A stretch of 64,000 bases of DNA from Mucinivorans hirudinis (GTDB lineage Bacteria > Bacteroidota > Bacteroidia > Bacteroidales > Rikenellaceae): contig HG934468.1 in the NCBI GenBank assembly GCA_000723505.1, positions 2,140,798 to 2,204,797 of the forward strand, in the 5' to 3' direction. Positions 43,767 to 52,586 of the stretch are shown piece by piece. How positions within the stretch are numbered: the first letter of the stretch is position 1; each line of letters opens with the position of its first letter. Below the pieces are notes generated by a model. The model was not told where the DNA came from. It made no database searches and was given only the letters and a program-made list of their open reading frames with translations. The translations under genes were made by a program, and so were the position numbers.

Positions 43767-44666
43767 ATGATAGTAACAAAGAGCACAGGCAGTTGGTATA
43801 CGGTTTTCGATATGGGCAGTGGAGAGGAGTTTCGTTGTCGTTTGCGGGGTGCGCTGCGCTTGGAGGGGCGACGTTCCACCAACCCCGTGGTGGTTGGCGA
43901 TGAGGTGGTTGTTGAAAAGACAGCCGAGAGTGATTATCTGATTACGAGCATTCTACCTCGTAAAAATTACCTTATTCGTCGCTCCACAAACCTCAGCCGC
44001 GAGTCGCATATAATTGCTGCGAATATAGACTATATATATATAATAGTATCTGCCGAGCAGCCGCGAACCAATCCCGAATTTATTGATAGGGTGTTGGTTA
44101 CGTGCGAGGCATACAAAATTCCTGCAACAATCGTTGTCAATAAGAGCGACATTGACAGCGGAGAAGAGTTTCGAGAGATTTACGAGTTAGCCGGTTACGA
44201 GGTGATTAATACATCTGTTAAAACGGGTGAGGGGATTGAGGAGTTGAGTAGTCGGCTCAGGGGCGGTTTGTCGCTGCTCACGGGCAACTCGGGCGTGGGT
44301 AAATCGTCAGTAATCAATGCAATAGACCCCTCGATAGGGGCGCGTGTGGGAAATATTTCTCACTACCACCGCAAGGGTATGCACACGACAACTTTTTCCG
44401 AGATTTTTAGATTGAGCAACGGAGGATTTATTATTGACACTCCGGGGATTAAAGGATTTGGATTGGTTGATTTGGACAATGATGAGCTTGCGCGCTATTT
44501 TCCGGACTTGAGCAGGTATGCGCCCGAGTGCGGATATTATAACTGCACCCATATTCACGAGCCTGATTGCGCTGTGATGCAGGCTTTTGCCGAGGGAAAA
44601 ATCAGCGAAAGTCGCTATGAAAGTTACCTGAAAATGTTGGATGACGATGGAAAACACCGCAAATAA
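43767..44666 (+). CDS. rsgA: Ribosome small-subunit biogenesis GTPase RsgA
   Basis: Circularly permuted GTPase acting in late 30S assembly. 299 residues: OB-fold N-terminus, then G4 VVNKSD before G1 TGNSGVGKSS and G3 DTPG, the permuted order. C-terminal zinc site CGYYNCTHIHEPDC. Overlaps the methyltransferase gene by 26 bp. Confidence 0.95.
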   Translation: MIVTKSTGSWYTVFDMGSGEEFRCRLRGALRLEGRRSTNPVVVGDEVVVEKTAESDYLITSILPRKNYLIRRSTNLSRESHIIAANIDYIYIIVSAEQPRTNPEFIDRVLVTCEAYKIPATIVVNKSDIDSGEEFREIYELAGYEVINTSVKTGEGIEELSSRLRGGLSLLTGNSGVGKSSVINAIDPSIGARVGNISHYHRKGMHTTTFSEIFRLSNGGFIIDTPGIKGFGLVDLDNDELARYFPDLSRYAPECGYYNCTHIHEPDCAVMQAFAEGKISESRYESYLKMLDDDGKHRK

Positions 44667-45300
44667 AATTGAGTACCTGCGGGAGTTTATGCTCCCCGAG
44701 CGGTTCGAGCGATTGGCAAGCCGTGTGGTCAATCGTACGCGCTATATGGCTCTTTGTCTGGAAGATATATTCTATCCGCACAACGCAAGTGCGGTGATTC
44801 GCAGCGCGGAAGCTTTTGGGATTCAGCAGATTCACGCTGTGCAGAGCCTATGCAAGTTCCAGCCGAGCCAAAATATCGTGCGCGGAACTGACCAATGGAT
44901 AGATTTGCAAAGATGGGATGACACTCAGACCTTGGTCAATCATTTGCGCGCGGATGGATACCGCATAGTTGTAACCTCCCCGCGTGAGGGTGGGGCTACC
45001 CCTTCGGATTTTGATATTGAGGCGGGTAAGTTTGCTCTATTCCTTGGCACAGAAAAGACCGGAATTTCCGATTGGCTGATGAACGAGGCTGATAGCCATA
45101 TACATATCCCGATGGTTGGCTTTGCCGAGAGCCTCAATATTTCGGTTTCGGCAGCCATTGCTACTAATATTTTAACGGAACGAATTCGAGCCAACTCCTC
45201 CATTGATTGGCGTTTAACAAGCCGGGAGCAGGAAAAACTGTTGTTTGATTGGCTCTGTTGTTCGATTCGCGATGTGGAAAAAATCTTGAGACGTATCTAA
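44641..45300 (+). CDS. TrmH-type SPOUT RNA 2'-O-methyltransferase
   Basis: 219 residues with SPOUT-family motifs: NASAVIRSAEAFG (motif 1), LFLGTEKTGIS (motif 2) and IPMVGFAESLNISVSAAI (motif 3). The pattern is closest to tRNA Gm18 methyltransferase TrmH. ATGs at 44641 and 44647 are both possible. It overlaps the end of rsgA. Confidence 0.88.
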   Translation: MTMENTANKIEYLREFMLPERFERLASRVVNRTRYMALCLEDIFYPHNASAVIRSAEAFGIQQIHAVQSLCKFQPSQNIVRGTDQWIDLQRWDDTQTLVNHLRADGYRIVVTSPREGGATPSDFDIEAGKFALFLGTEKTGISDWLMNEADSHIHIPMVGFAESLNISVSAAIATNILTERIRANSSIDWRLTSREQEKLLFDWLCCSIRDVEKILRRI

Positions 45301-46154
45301 AACATTTCCGTGAATTCACGGGGGATTGGTGTGGAAAAGTCTAATTGAGAGCCTGTTACCGGATGGATAAAGGAGAGTGAGCCTGCGTGGAGCGCGACTC
45401 GTCCAATGGGGTTTGTTTTTGCCCCATACTTTTTGTCGCCAATGATGGGGTGGTTTATGTAGTTCAGGTGGCAGCGGATTTGGTTTTTGCGCCCTGTCTC
45501 AAGCTTTAATTCCAGCAGAGTATTTGTGGCTGACCTTTTCAAAACACGATAATCGGTATTGGCGATTTTGCCGTTTTCGCGCGTTGTGGCGTAGACAATA
45601 AGTGCTTTGCTCTCTGTGAGGTATGTGGAGATTCGTTCTTGCTCTTTCTCGACAACGCCCTCTACCACGGCATAATATTTGCGCTCAACCACCACCTCCG
45701 ACCAATCTCTTTGCATCTGCTGCTTGATGTTCTGGTCTTTGGCGAACATCATTAGTCCCGAGGTCTCTCTGTCCAAACGGTGGAGCACAAAGATTCTTGC
45801 GGCAGGGTTGTCGCGTTTGAGGTAGTCGCTCAAAATAGAAAAGGCTGTGCGAAGCGGTTGTTTATCGGTGGCAATGGAGAGCAATCCCTCGCGTTTATTT
45901 ATAACAATCAGGTAGTCATCCTCGTATACAATGCGCAGCTGGGGATGTCGAAAACTCTCCTTGGTTCGTTCGCTGGAAAACTCTATTGTGTCTCCTTTTT
46001 TCACGGGGAAATCAAACTGAGTTGTTGCACAGCCGTTTACACTTATTTGGCGGTGCGAGAGGTATGATTTGACAGTGGTTTTGCTCTTGTCGGCAAATAT
46101 TTCGTAAAGGTATTCAAGGAGAGCTGTTTCTCGCTCGGCAATGATTTTTTTCAT
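45297..46154 (-). CDS. RluA-family pseudouridine synthase
   Basis: 285 residues: an N-terminal S4-like domain (YLSHRQISVNG) and the catalytic motif HRLDRETSGLMMFAK with Asp at the active site, then ETGRKNQIRCHLNYINHPIIGD (in part). Target uridine unknown. I use the ATG at 46154: a -7 box at 46159-46166 lies immediately upstream, so the transcript has almost no leader and the longer frame to 46205 cannot be right. It overlaps the end of the convergent trmH-like gene by 4 bp. Confidence 0.9.
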   Translation of the reverse strand: MKKIIAERETALLEYLYEIFADKSKTTVKSYLSHRQISVNGCATTQFDFPVKKGDTIEFSSERTKESFRHPQLRIVYEDDYLIVINKREGLLSIATDKQPLRTAFSILSDYLKRDNPAARIFVLHRLDRETSGLMMFAKDQNIKQQMQRDWSEVVVERKYYAVVEGVVEKEQERISTYLTESKALIVYATTRENGKIANTDYRVLKRSATNTLLELKLETGRKNQIRCHLNYINHPIIGDKKYGAKTNPIGRVALHAGSLSFIHPVTGSQLDFSTPIPREFTEMF

Positions 46155-46158
46155 ACGC

Positions 46159-46196
46159 AAAGGTATGTAAATTTCGCCAAAAATTGCTACTTTTGT
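46159..46196. promoter_or_regulatory. Back-to-back promoters of the pseudouridine synthase and dnaE
   Basis: Minus strand TACCTTTG at 46159-46166; plus strand TACTTTTG at 46189-46196. The boxes are 22 bp apart. The minus-strand transcript would start at or next to its ATG. Confidence 0.6.
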
Positions 46197-46220
46197 TCTG
46201 TACACTCTACAATTCTAAAA

Positions 46221-49200
46221 ATGTTTACACACCTACATACACACACACAATATTCAATCTTGGACGGGGCGGCGGCAATCAAGAAATTGCTCGCGCGTGC
46301 CGGCGAGTTGGGGCAGAGGGCGCTTGCCATTACCGACCATGGCAATATGTTCGGGGTCAAGGAGTTTCACGCGGCAGCGAATAAGGCGGGCATTAAACCG
46401 ATTCTCGGTTGTGAGGTCTATGTTGCCACCGGCAGCCGCTTGGACAAGGGGGGCAAGGAAGACCGCGGCGGCGACCACCTTATTCTACTTGCCAAAAATC
46501 CAACGGGTTATCACAACTTGGTGCGGTTGGTCTCTTATGCTTGGACAGAGGGGTTCTACTATAATCCGCGTATCGACAAGGATTTACTCGCAAAATATCA
46601 CGAGGGATTGATTTGCTGTTCGGCGTGCCTTGGGGGCGAGATTCCTCAATTTTTGTTGAAAAATGACAGACGGGGGGCTGAGGAGGCTGTGCAGTGGTTC
46701 AAAAACCTATTTGGGGAGGATTATTATCTTGAATTGCAGCTACACCCCTCGGGTAATTCATACATTGATGAGCGAGTATATCACAACCAAAAGCGTATCA
46801 ACGGGGAGATAGTGGAGATTGCGGCAAAATACGGTGTTAAATGTGTGGCTACCAATGATGTGCACTATGTTAAGGCGGACGATGCCGCATCGCACGACCG
46901 TCTGATTTGCCTCTCCACGGGTAAGGATTTGGACGACCCCAACCGTATGCGATACACCACGCAGGAGTACCTGAAAAGCGAGGAGGAGATGCTCGCGCTG
47001 TTTGCGGAATATCCCGAGGCGGTGAGCAATACGCAGGAGATTGTTGATAAAATCGAAAGCTATTCGCTCAGTCACAAGCCATATATGCCTTCGTTTCCGC
47101 TGCCGGAGGGTTTTGAGATTGATTTCGAGAGATTGAGGAGTTCATTAGTGGTTTTTCTCAAAGAAAAAACCGAGTTGATAGAACTTGTGAATGCAGCTCA
47201 AAGCATTGAGAATCTGCCGTATTGTGCCGAATTGGAGTTGGCACGTCAGCAACTGTATTTGGAGCACATCTCGCGCGTAGGTTTCGCAAAAAGATATGGC
47301 GACAATCCCCCTGTGGCGAATGTGGAACGGCTTGACTTTGAGTTGAAAACCATTGAATGGATGGGGTTTCCGGGGTATTTTCTTATCGTTTGGGACTTTA
47401 TTCGCGCCGGGCGCGAGATGGGTGTTTCTGTTGGTCCGGGGCGTGGTTCGGCGGCTGGCTCTGTGGTGGCTTACTGTTTGGGTATCACTAATATAGACCC
47501 CATAAAATATGACCTTCTTTTTGAACGTTTCCTGAATCCCGAGCGCATTTCGATGCCCGATGTCGATATTGACTTCGACGAGGACGGGCGCGAAAAAGTG
47601 CTGAAATATGTGGTGGATAAATACGGGCAAAAGCGTGTTGCTCATATCATTACCTTTGGTACGATGGCGGCTAAATCATCTATCAAGGATGTTGCGCGAA
47701 TACACAAACTACCCCTTTCGGAGAGCGACCGTCTGAGCAAAATGGTGCCCGAATCGCCGGGGATTACCCTCGAAAAGGCGTACAAGGAGGTGCCCGAACT
47801 TGCTGCCGAGAAGGAGTCGGAGAACGATTTGATACGCGACACGCTTAGCTTTGCCGAGCGGTTGGAGGGTTCTGTGCGTCAGACTGGTGTCCACGCCTGC
47901 GGGGTGATTATCGGGAGCGACGACCTCGAAAATTTCATCCCGATGTCCACCGCCAAGGATGCCGAACTCTTTGTGGTTCAGTATGAAGGTAGTCAGGTGG
48001 AGGATGTGGGACTGCTCAAGATGGACTTTTTGGGACTCAAGACCTTGTCTATAATTAAGGATGCGGTTGAAAATGTTAAATTATCAAAAGGTATTGATAT
48101 AGATATAGATAGCGTATCACTCGAGGATAAAAAAACCTTTGAGCTCTATTCGGCGGGCGACACAACGGGCTTGTTCCAGTTCGAGTCGCCGGGGATGAAA
48201 AAGCACCTTAGAAACCTCAAACCCAACCGTTTCGAGGATTTGATTGCGATGAACGCCCTCTACCGTCCCGGTCCGATGGAGTATATCGACTCGTTCATTC
48301 GCCGCAAACACGGACACGAAAAGATTGAGTACGACCTGCCCGATATGGAGGAGTATTTGGCTGACACTTATGGCATTACCGTCTATCAAGAGCAGGTGAT
48401 GTTGTTGTCGCAAAAACTGGCGGGATTCACCAAGGGGCAGGCAGACACCCTTCGTAAGGCGATGGGTAAGAAGATGCGCGACGTGTTGGACAAGATGAAG
48501 GCGACCTTTATTGAGGGGGCGACTGCCAAGGGGCATCCGGCTGATGTTTGCGGGAAAATTTGGAAAGACTGGGAGGCGTTTGCTCAATATGCCTTTAATA
48601 AGTCTCACTCAACCTGTTACGCCTATGTCTCCTACCAGACTGCCTACCTCAAGGCGCACTATCCTGCCGAGTTTATGGCGGCACTTCTGAGCCGCAACCT
48701 GTCGGATATCAAGAAGATAAGCACCTTTATGGATGAGTGCAAACGGATGGGGGCTGCCGTGAAAGGTCCGGACGTAAATCACTCATACCTAAAATTTTCG
48801 GTAGACGAAAATGGTTTTATAAGGTTCGGTCTTGGGGGCATAAAGGGTGTGGGCGAAAATGCCTCACTCGCCATTATTGCAGAGAGGCGTGCGAATGGGC
48901 GGTTCAAGGATATTTACGATTTTGTGGAGCGAGTGCCGCTGCAAGTGGTTAATAAAAAGAATCTTGAGTGTTTGGCAACATCGGGTGCGCTGGATTCTCT
49001 TGTTAGTTTTCACCGCAGCCTTTTCTTCGCCACCGACCCCAAGGGGGGGAATTATATTGAGCAGATATTGCGCTACGGCAACTTGGTGCAGACCGAGAAG
49101 AACTCCGCACAAAACAGCCTCTTTGGTGATATGTTCGGCAACGAAGTTTCTGTGCAAAGACCCCTGCCAACCGAGGGTCAGGAGTGGGGTAAGCTGGAAA

Positions 49201-49829
49201 TGTTGGAGAAGGAGCGCGAATTGGTAGGCATCTACCTCAGCTCCCACCCGCTGGACGACTACCGCTTGGTCATCGAAAAGTATTGCACCAACCCCCTTTC
49301 CGACCTTTCCGACATCAAAGCCCTAAACGGACGCAAAATTCGCGTTGCGGGGATGGTAACCTCGGTTAAACACCTAAGCACCAAGGCTGGTAAGCCCTAT
49401 GGGCGAATGGTGGTAGAGGATTTTTCGGGCAGCCACGAGTTCACTTTTTTCTCGCGCGATTGGGAGAATTTCCGCCCTTTTTGTTTCGAGCAAAATGCCC
49501 TACTCATCAATGCACGCGTGGGCGAGCACCCCTTCCGACCGGGTGAATTGGAGTTGGCGGTGGAGTCGATGGAGCTTCTGAGCAAGGTTATTGACCGCAT
49601 AAACAATATAGAAGTAGATATTTCCGTCAATGAAATCAGCGATGAATTTATCGACAATATTCACGGTTTTGCGCTCGCCAACAGCGGTAATATTATGCTC
49701 AATTTTAATATCTATGATGCTGAGGGTGGTGTGAATGTGAGGCTGAAATCTCGCTCGATGGGGGTAGAGTTGAATGGCGCGACGACAAATTTTTTCGAGG
49801 AGTATGGTTTGCAATTCAGAATTTCTTAG
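46221..49829 (+). CDS. dnaE: DNA polymerase III alpha subunit
   Basis: Replicative polymerase, 1202 residues. N-terminal PHP domain (HLHTHTQYSILDG, ITDHGNMFG), then polymerase motifs GPGRGSAAGSVVAYCLGI and the catalytic acidic site MPDVDIDFDEDGRE, fingers region KKMRDVLDKM, helix-hairpin-helix area FGLGGIKGVGENA, and an OB-fold (about 1030-1110, KIRVAGMVTSVKHL). DnaE1-type architecture with no 3'-5' exonuclease domain. Confidence 0.96.
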   Translation: MFTHLHTHTQYSILDGAAAIKKLLARAGELGQRALAITDHGNMFGVKEFHAAANKAGIKPILGCEVYVATGSRLDKGGKEDRGGDHLILLAKNPTGYHNLVRLVSYAWTEGFYYNPRIDKDLLAKYHEGLICCSACLGGEIPQFLLKNDRRGAEEAVQWFKNLFGEDYYLELQLHPSGNSYIDERVYHNQKRINGEIVEIAAKYGVKCVATNDVHYVKADDAASHDRLICLSTGKDLDDPNRMRYTTQEYLKSEEEMLALFAEYPEAVSNTQEIVDKIESYSLSHKPYMPSFPLPEGFEIDFERLRSSLVVFLKEKTELIELVNAAQSIENLPYCAELELARQQLYLEHISRVGFAKRYGDNPPVANVERLDFELKTIEWMGFPGYFLIVWDFIRAGREMGVSVGPGRGSAAGSVVAYCLGITNIDPIKYDLLFERFLNPERISMPDVDIDFDEDGREKVLKYVVDKYGQKRVAHIITFGTMAAKSSIKDVARIHKLPLSESDRLSKMVPESPGITLEKAYKEVPELAAEKESENDLIRDTLSFAERLEGSVRQTGVHACGVIIGSDDLENFIPMSTAKDAELFVVQYEGSQVEDVGLLKMDFLGLKTLSIIKDAVENVKLSKGIDIDIDSVSLEDKKTFELYSAGDTTGLFQFESPGMKKHLRNLKPNRFEDLIAMNALYRPGPMEYIDSFIRRKHGHEKIEYDLPDMEEYLADTYGITVYQEQVMLLSQKLAGFTKGQADTLRKAMGKKMRDVLDKMKATFIEGATAKGHPADVCGKIWKDWEAFAQYAFNKSHSTCYAYVSYQTAYLKAHYPAEFMAALLSRNLSDIKKISTFMDECKRMGAAVKGPDVNHSYLKFSVDENGFIRFGLGGIKGVGENASLAIIAERRANGRFKDIYDFVERVPLQVVNKKNLECLATSGALDSLVSFHRSLFFATDPKGGNYIEQILRYGNLVQTEKNSAQNSLFGDMFGNEVSVQRPLPTEGQEWGKLEMLEKERELVGIYLSSHPLDDYRLVIEKYCTNPLSDLSDIKALNGRKIRVAGMVTSVKHLSTKAGKPYGRMVVEDFSGSHEFTFFSRDWENFRPFCFEQNALLINARVGEHPFRPGELELAVESMELLSKVIDRINNIEVDISVNEISDEFIDNIHGFALANSGNIMLNFNIYDAEGGVNVRLKSRSMGVELNGATTNFFEEYGLQFRIS

Positions 49830-49837
49830 TAATTTTG
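49808..49837 (+). promoter_or_regulatory. Promoter of trxA
   Basis: TTTG at 49808-49811 and TAATTTTG at 49830-49837, 18 bp apart, overlapping the dnaE stop. The trxA ATG is at 49912, so the leader is about 65 nt. Confidence 0.55.
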
Positions 49838-49911
49838 TTTTCCGGCACTGGAGGGCAATGGCGGGCATCGCCATTCCCACAACCTCGGAAAACAACAAAA
49901 CACTAAATACG

Positions 49912-50226
49912 ATGGCATTAGAAATTAATCAATCGAACTTTGCGGAGCTCAAAGCTTCGGACAAACTTTTGGTAATCGACTTTTGGGCAGAATGGTGCGG
50001 ACCCTGCCGAATGATTACTCCAATTATCGAGGAGTTGGCTGCTGAGTATGCAGATCAAGCCAATATCGGTAAGTGCGATGTAGACAGCAATGATGAGATT
50101 GCCACAGAATATGCAATTAGAAATATCCCCACGATTATTTTCGTGAAAGGCGGTAAGGTAGTTGATAAACAAGTGGGCGCAACGACCAAAGCCGCGCTCG
50201 CCGACAAAATCAAGAAAAACCTGTAA
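49912..50226 (+). CDS. trxA: Thioredoxin
   Basis: 104-residue cytoplasmic dithiol reductant with active site FWAEWCGPCRM and cis-proline region RNIPTIIFVKGG. Start ATG at 49912; a longer in-frame extension to 49774 overlaps dnaE and lacks support. Own promoter and a strong terminator. Confidence 0.95.
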   Translation: MALEINQSNFAELKASDKLLVIDFWAEWCGPCRMITPIIEELAAEYADQANIGKCDVDSNDEIATEYAIRNIPTIIFVKGGKVVDKQVGATTKAALADKIKKNL

Positions 50227-50238
50227 AAACGAAAGAGA

Positions 50239-50269
50239 GGGGGGTAGCTGCAAAGCCCCCTTTTTTTTT
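50239..50269 (+). terminator. Intrinsic terminator of trxA
   Basis: A GGGGG/CCCCC stem around TAGCTGCAAAG followed by nine T residues at 50261-50269. Confidence 0.85.
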
Positions 50270-50615
50270 GCCGTGTTCGGCGCTGTGTTTCGTTTACAAA
50301 GCCAGTGGTATTTGACGTTTGCTAACTTTCATTTATTAGCCCGACGCCTATATGTTGGAAATTAAGAAATCGTTTAATTTCCAATATAATAGGTGCCGGG
50401 TTAGTAACGAAACAGTGGTTATTTACGGCATTGCCCCAAAAACACACCGATAATTCCCCATTCCTTACTTCGAGCCCGTCATTTTTATATAGGGACTCCT
50501 GAAAATTCATAAAATATTCAAAAATGAATTATCAAAGTAGTGAGAAGAATTACTGCAATAATTCTTTTCACTGCCTATGAGTCCCCTACAGAATTACTTT
50601 TTTATTTAGACATTT
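50270..50615. repeat. Gene-free region with two large palindromes
   Basis: First palindrome 50333-50407: arms of about 33 nt around AAATCG, sharing TTGGAAATTAA in the inner stem and CCCG/CGGG with TTA at the ends. Second structure about 50489-50594: outer arms TAGGGACTC and GAGTCCCCTA, and an inner 14-bp stem AGTGAGAAGAATTA (50539-50552) with TAATTCTTTTCACT (50559-50572) around CTGCAA. The outer arms resemble the TTAAGGGGGCTTCTAAAA family. Confidence 0.6.
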
Positions 50616-51965
50616 ATGAAACATTTTTTTTCAAAGTACGCCTCGTACTATCGTCAGAATCTTCGATTGGCACTACCCGTGATAGTCTCTCAGGTGGGTC
50701 AAATTAGTGTAACAGTGGTAGATACAATAATGGTTGGCAGGCTTAGTCACGTGGGATTGGCAGCCATTGGTTTTGCAAACTCTATATCGATGCCTGCAAT
50801 ACTCTTGGGATTGGGTCTGTCAATGGGGCTGACCCCCCTTGTCGGAAAGTCATTGGCGCGCAAAGATTTTAATAGGACAACTTCGCTATTAAAAAACTCA
50901 TTGGCACTCAATATGATGTATGTTGCAGTGCTCATTGCGTTGCTTTTGGCGCTTCCCGGAATTATGGATTATATGGGTCAGGATGCTGAGATACTGCCCA
51001 CCGCACGTAGTTACTACTACTGGATTACGGCTTCGGCATTACCGGCAATGCTCTTTTTTACGGGCAGACAGTTCCTCGAGGGGTTGGGTAACACCCACTA
51101 TGCTATGATTATAACTATAATATCCAATTTGGTGAACGTCTTGCTCAACTTTTGCTTTATTTATGGTTTATGGTTTTTTCCCGAGATGGGGGCGGTAGGT
51201 GCCGGCACGGCAACTTTCATTGCGCGTGTGTTACAGTTCCTCCTTTTTGCCACGTTAATTCTCAATAGGGAGCAATACAGCAGGTATTTGAAGAATATGC
51301 GAAACGTGAAGTTATGTAAATTTCGCTTGCGTCGTTTGCTCAATATAGGCATTCCAATTTCCATTCAGGTCTTCATAGAGATTTTTGTCTTTAGCATTAT
51401 GGCTATTGCCATCGGAACATTTGGAGCTAAGGCGCTTGCTGCACACCAAATAGCAAACAATGTAGCTTCGATGGCGTATATGGTTGTCATAGGTTTCCAG
51501 GCTGCCGCCACAATTCTCGTGAGCCAATACAATGGGGCGCGTTTGTGGGAGCAGATGAGAATGACTATGCGTGCTTCTTTGCACATAATCATTATCTTTG
51601 AGCTATTTACGGCTATTTGTATTGCCCTGTTTTCGCGAGATATTGCATCGCTCTTTACCACCGAGGCGACCGTTATCACAATAGCCTCAAACTTCTTGCT
51701 GCTCGGCGCATTGTTCCAAATTTCGGACGGAATACAAGGGGTGTCATTAGGTGGACTTAGAGGTATTTTGATTGTGAAAAGCCCGATGTATATAACAATT
51801 CTTGGATATATAATCATCTCATTACCTGTGGCTTGGATTTGTAGTTATCCTCTGGGAATGGACGAATACGGAACTTGGGTTGGATTTATCGTAGCTTTGA
51901 CTATCTTTGCGGTGACCTTTACGAGGTTGTTTTTCAAAAAAATATCTAAATTGCAGAGACAATGA
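50616..51965 (+). CDS. MATE-family efflux transporter
   Basis: 449 residues, about 12 transmembrane helices in two homologous halves, beginning LRLALPVIVSQVGQISVTVVDTIMVGRL (in part) as NorM/MATE proteins do. Exports drugs, metabolites or cations against Na+ or H+. Stop overlaps the next gene by 4 bp. Confidence 0.9.
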   Translation: MKHFFSKYASYYRQNLRLALPVIVSQVGQISVTVVDTIMVGRLSHVGLAAIGFANSISMPAILLGLGLSMGLTPLVGKSLARKDFNRTTSLLKNSLALNMMYVAVLIALLLALPGIMDYMGQDAEILPTARSYYYWITASALPAMLFFTGRQFLEGLGNTHYAMIITIISNLVNVLLNFCFIYGLWFFPEMGAVGAGTATFIARVLQFLLFATLILNREQYSRYLKNMRNVKLCKFRLRRLLNIGIPISIQVFIEIFVFSIMAIAIGTFGAKALAAHQIANNVASMAYMVVIGFQAAATILVSQYNGARLWEQMRMTMRASLHIIIIFELFTAICIALFSRDIASLFTTEATVITIASNFLLLGALFQISDGIQGVSLGGLRGILIVKSPMYITILGYIIISLPVAWICSYPLGMDEYGTWVGFIVALTIFAVTFTRLFFKKISKLQRQ

Positions 51966-52570
51966 AAAATGGTTTTTTAATTCTGCTCATCCTACTATCA
52001 GCAGTAATCGGCAGCGCATCGGCACAGCGTAAGCCACTCACTTTTGGGGTTAAGGCAGGTCTCAATTTTTCCAATGCGAATGATTTTTTGGGTAGTGTGA
52101 AAGATGGTTCTATCACCGGAAGAACAGACTTCACCGGTGGTATTCTTCTCGAATTGCGCCCCATTTCGGTAATTGGCATTTCGGGCGAACTGCTATATTC
52201 CGGTCAGGGATACAAGGCTAAAGGTTCGTATGTGGGGGCGGATTTTGAGCAGGACGTAAAACTCCACTACATCAACATTCCGATTATGGCAAAGTTTTAT
52301 CTATTGCCCTTTCTTTCGGTGAATGCAGGGGTCCAGTATGGTATAAACGTTGGTGCTAATGTGGATGTAAAAGGGATGAGTATTAAACCGGAATTTAAGA
52401 CCTCTTCGTTTGGTATTCCGGTGGGAGCATCCGTGAAGTTGGGTCCTTTATTGGTGGATGCGCGTTACACATTTGGTGTGAGCAACATATCCAAGGACAG
52501 TGCGTTGAGCGTTCTAAGGGGTGATGTGAAAAGCTCGATTTTTACGGTTTCATTAGGTGTGTGTTTCTAA
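51962..52570 (+). CDS. Porin-family outer-membrane beta-barrel protein
   Basis: 202 residues, signal peptide ending GSASAQ, then barrel strands such as TFGVKAGLNFSNAND, LHYINIPIMAKFYLLPFLSVNAG and a terminal IFTVSLGVCF. Matches the PorT/OmpA-like small barrel family common in Bacteroidetes. Coupled to the MATE gene by an ATGA overlap and followed 16 bp later by the response-regulator gene. Confidence 0.8.
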   Translation: MKNGFLILLILLSAVIGSASAQRKPLTFGVKAGLNFSNANDFLGSVKDGSITGRTDFTGGILLELRPISVIGISGELLYSGQGYKAKGSYVGADFEQDVKLHYINIPIMAKFYLLPFLSVNAGVQYGINVGANVDVKGMSIKPEFKTSSFGIPVGASVKLGPLLVDARYTFGVSNISKDSALSVLRGDVKSSIFTVSLGVCF

Positions 52571-52586
52571 AAAACAGTTCAGTTTT

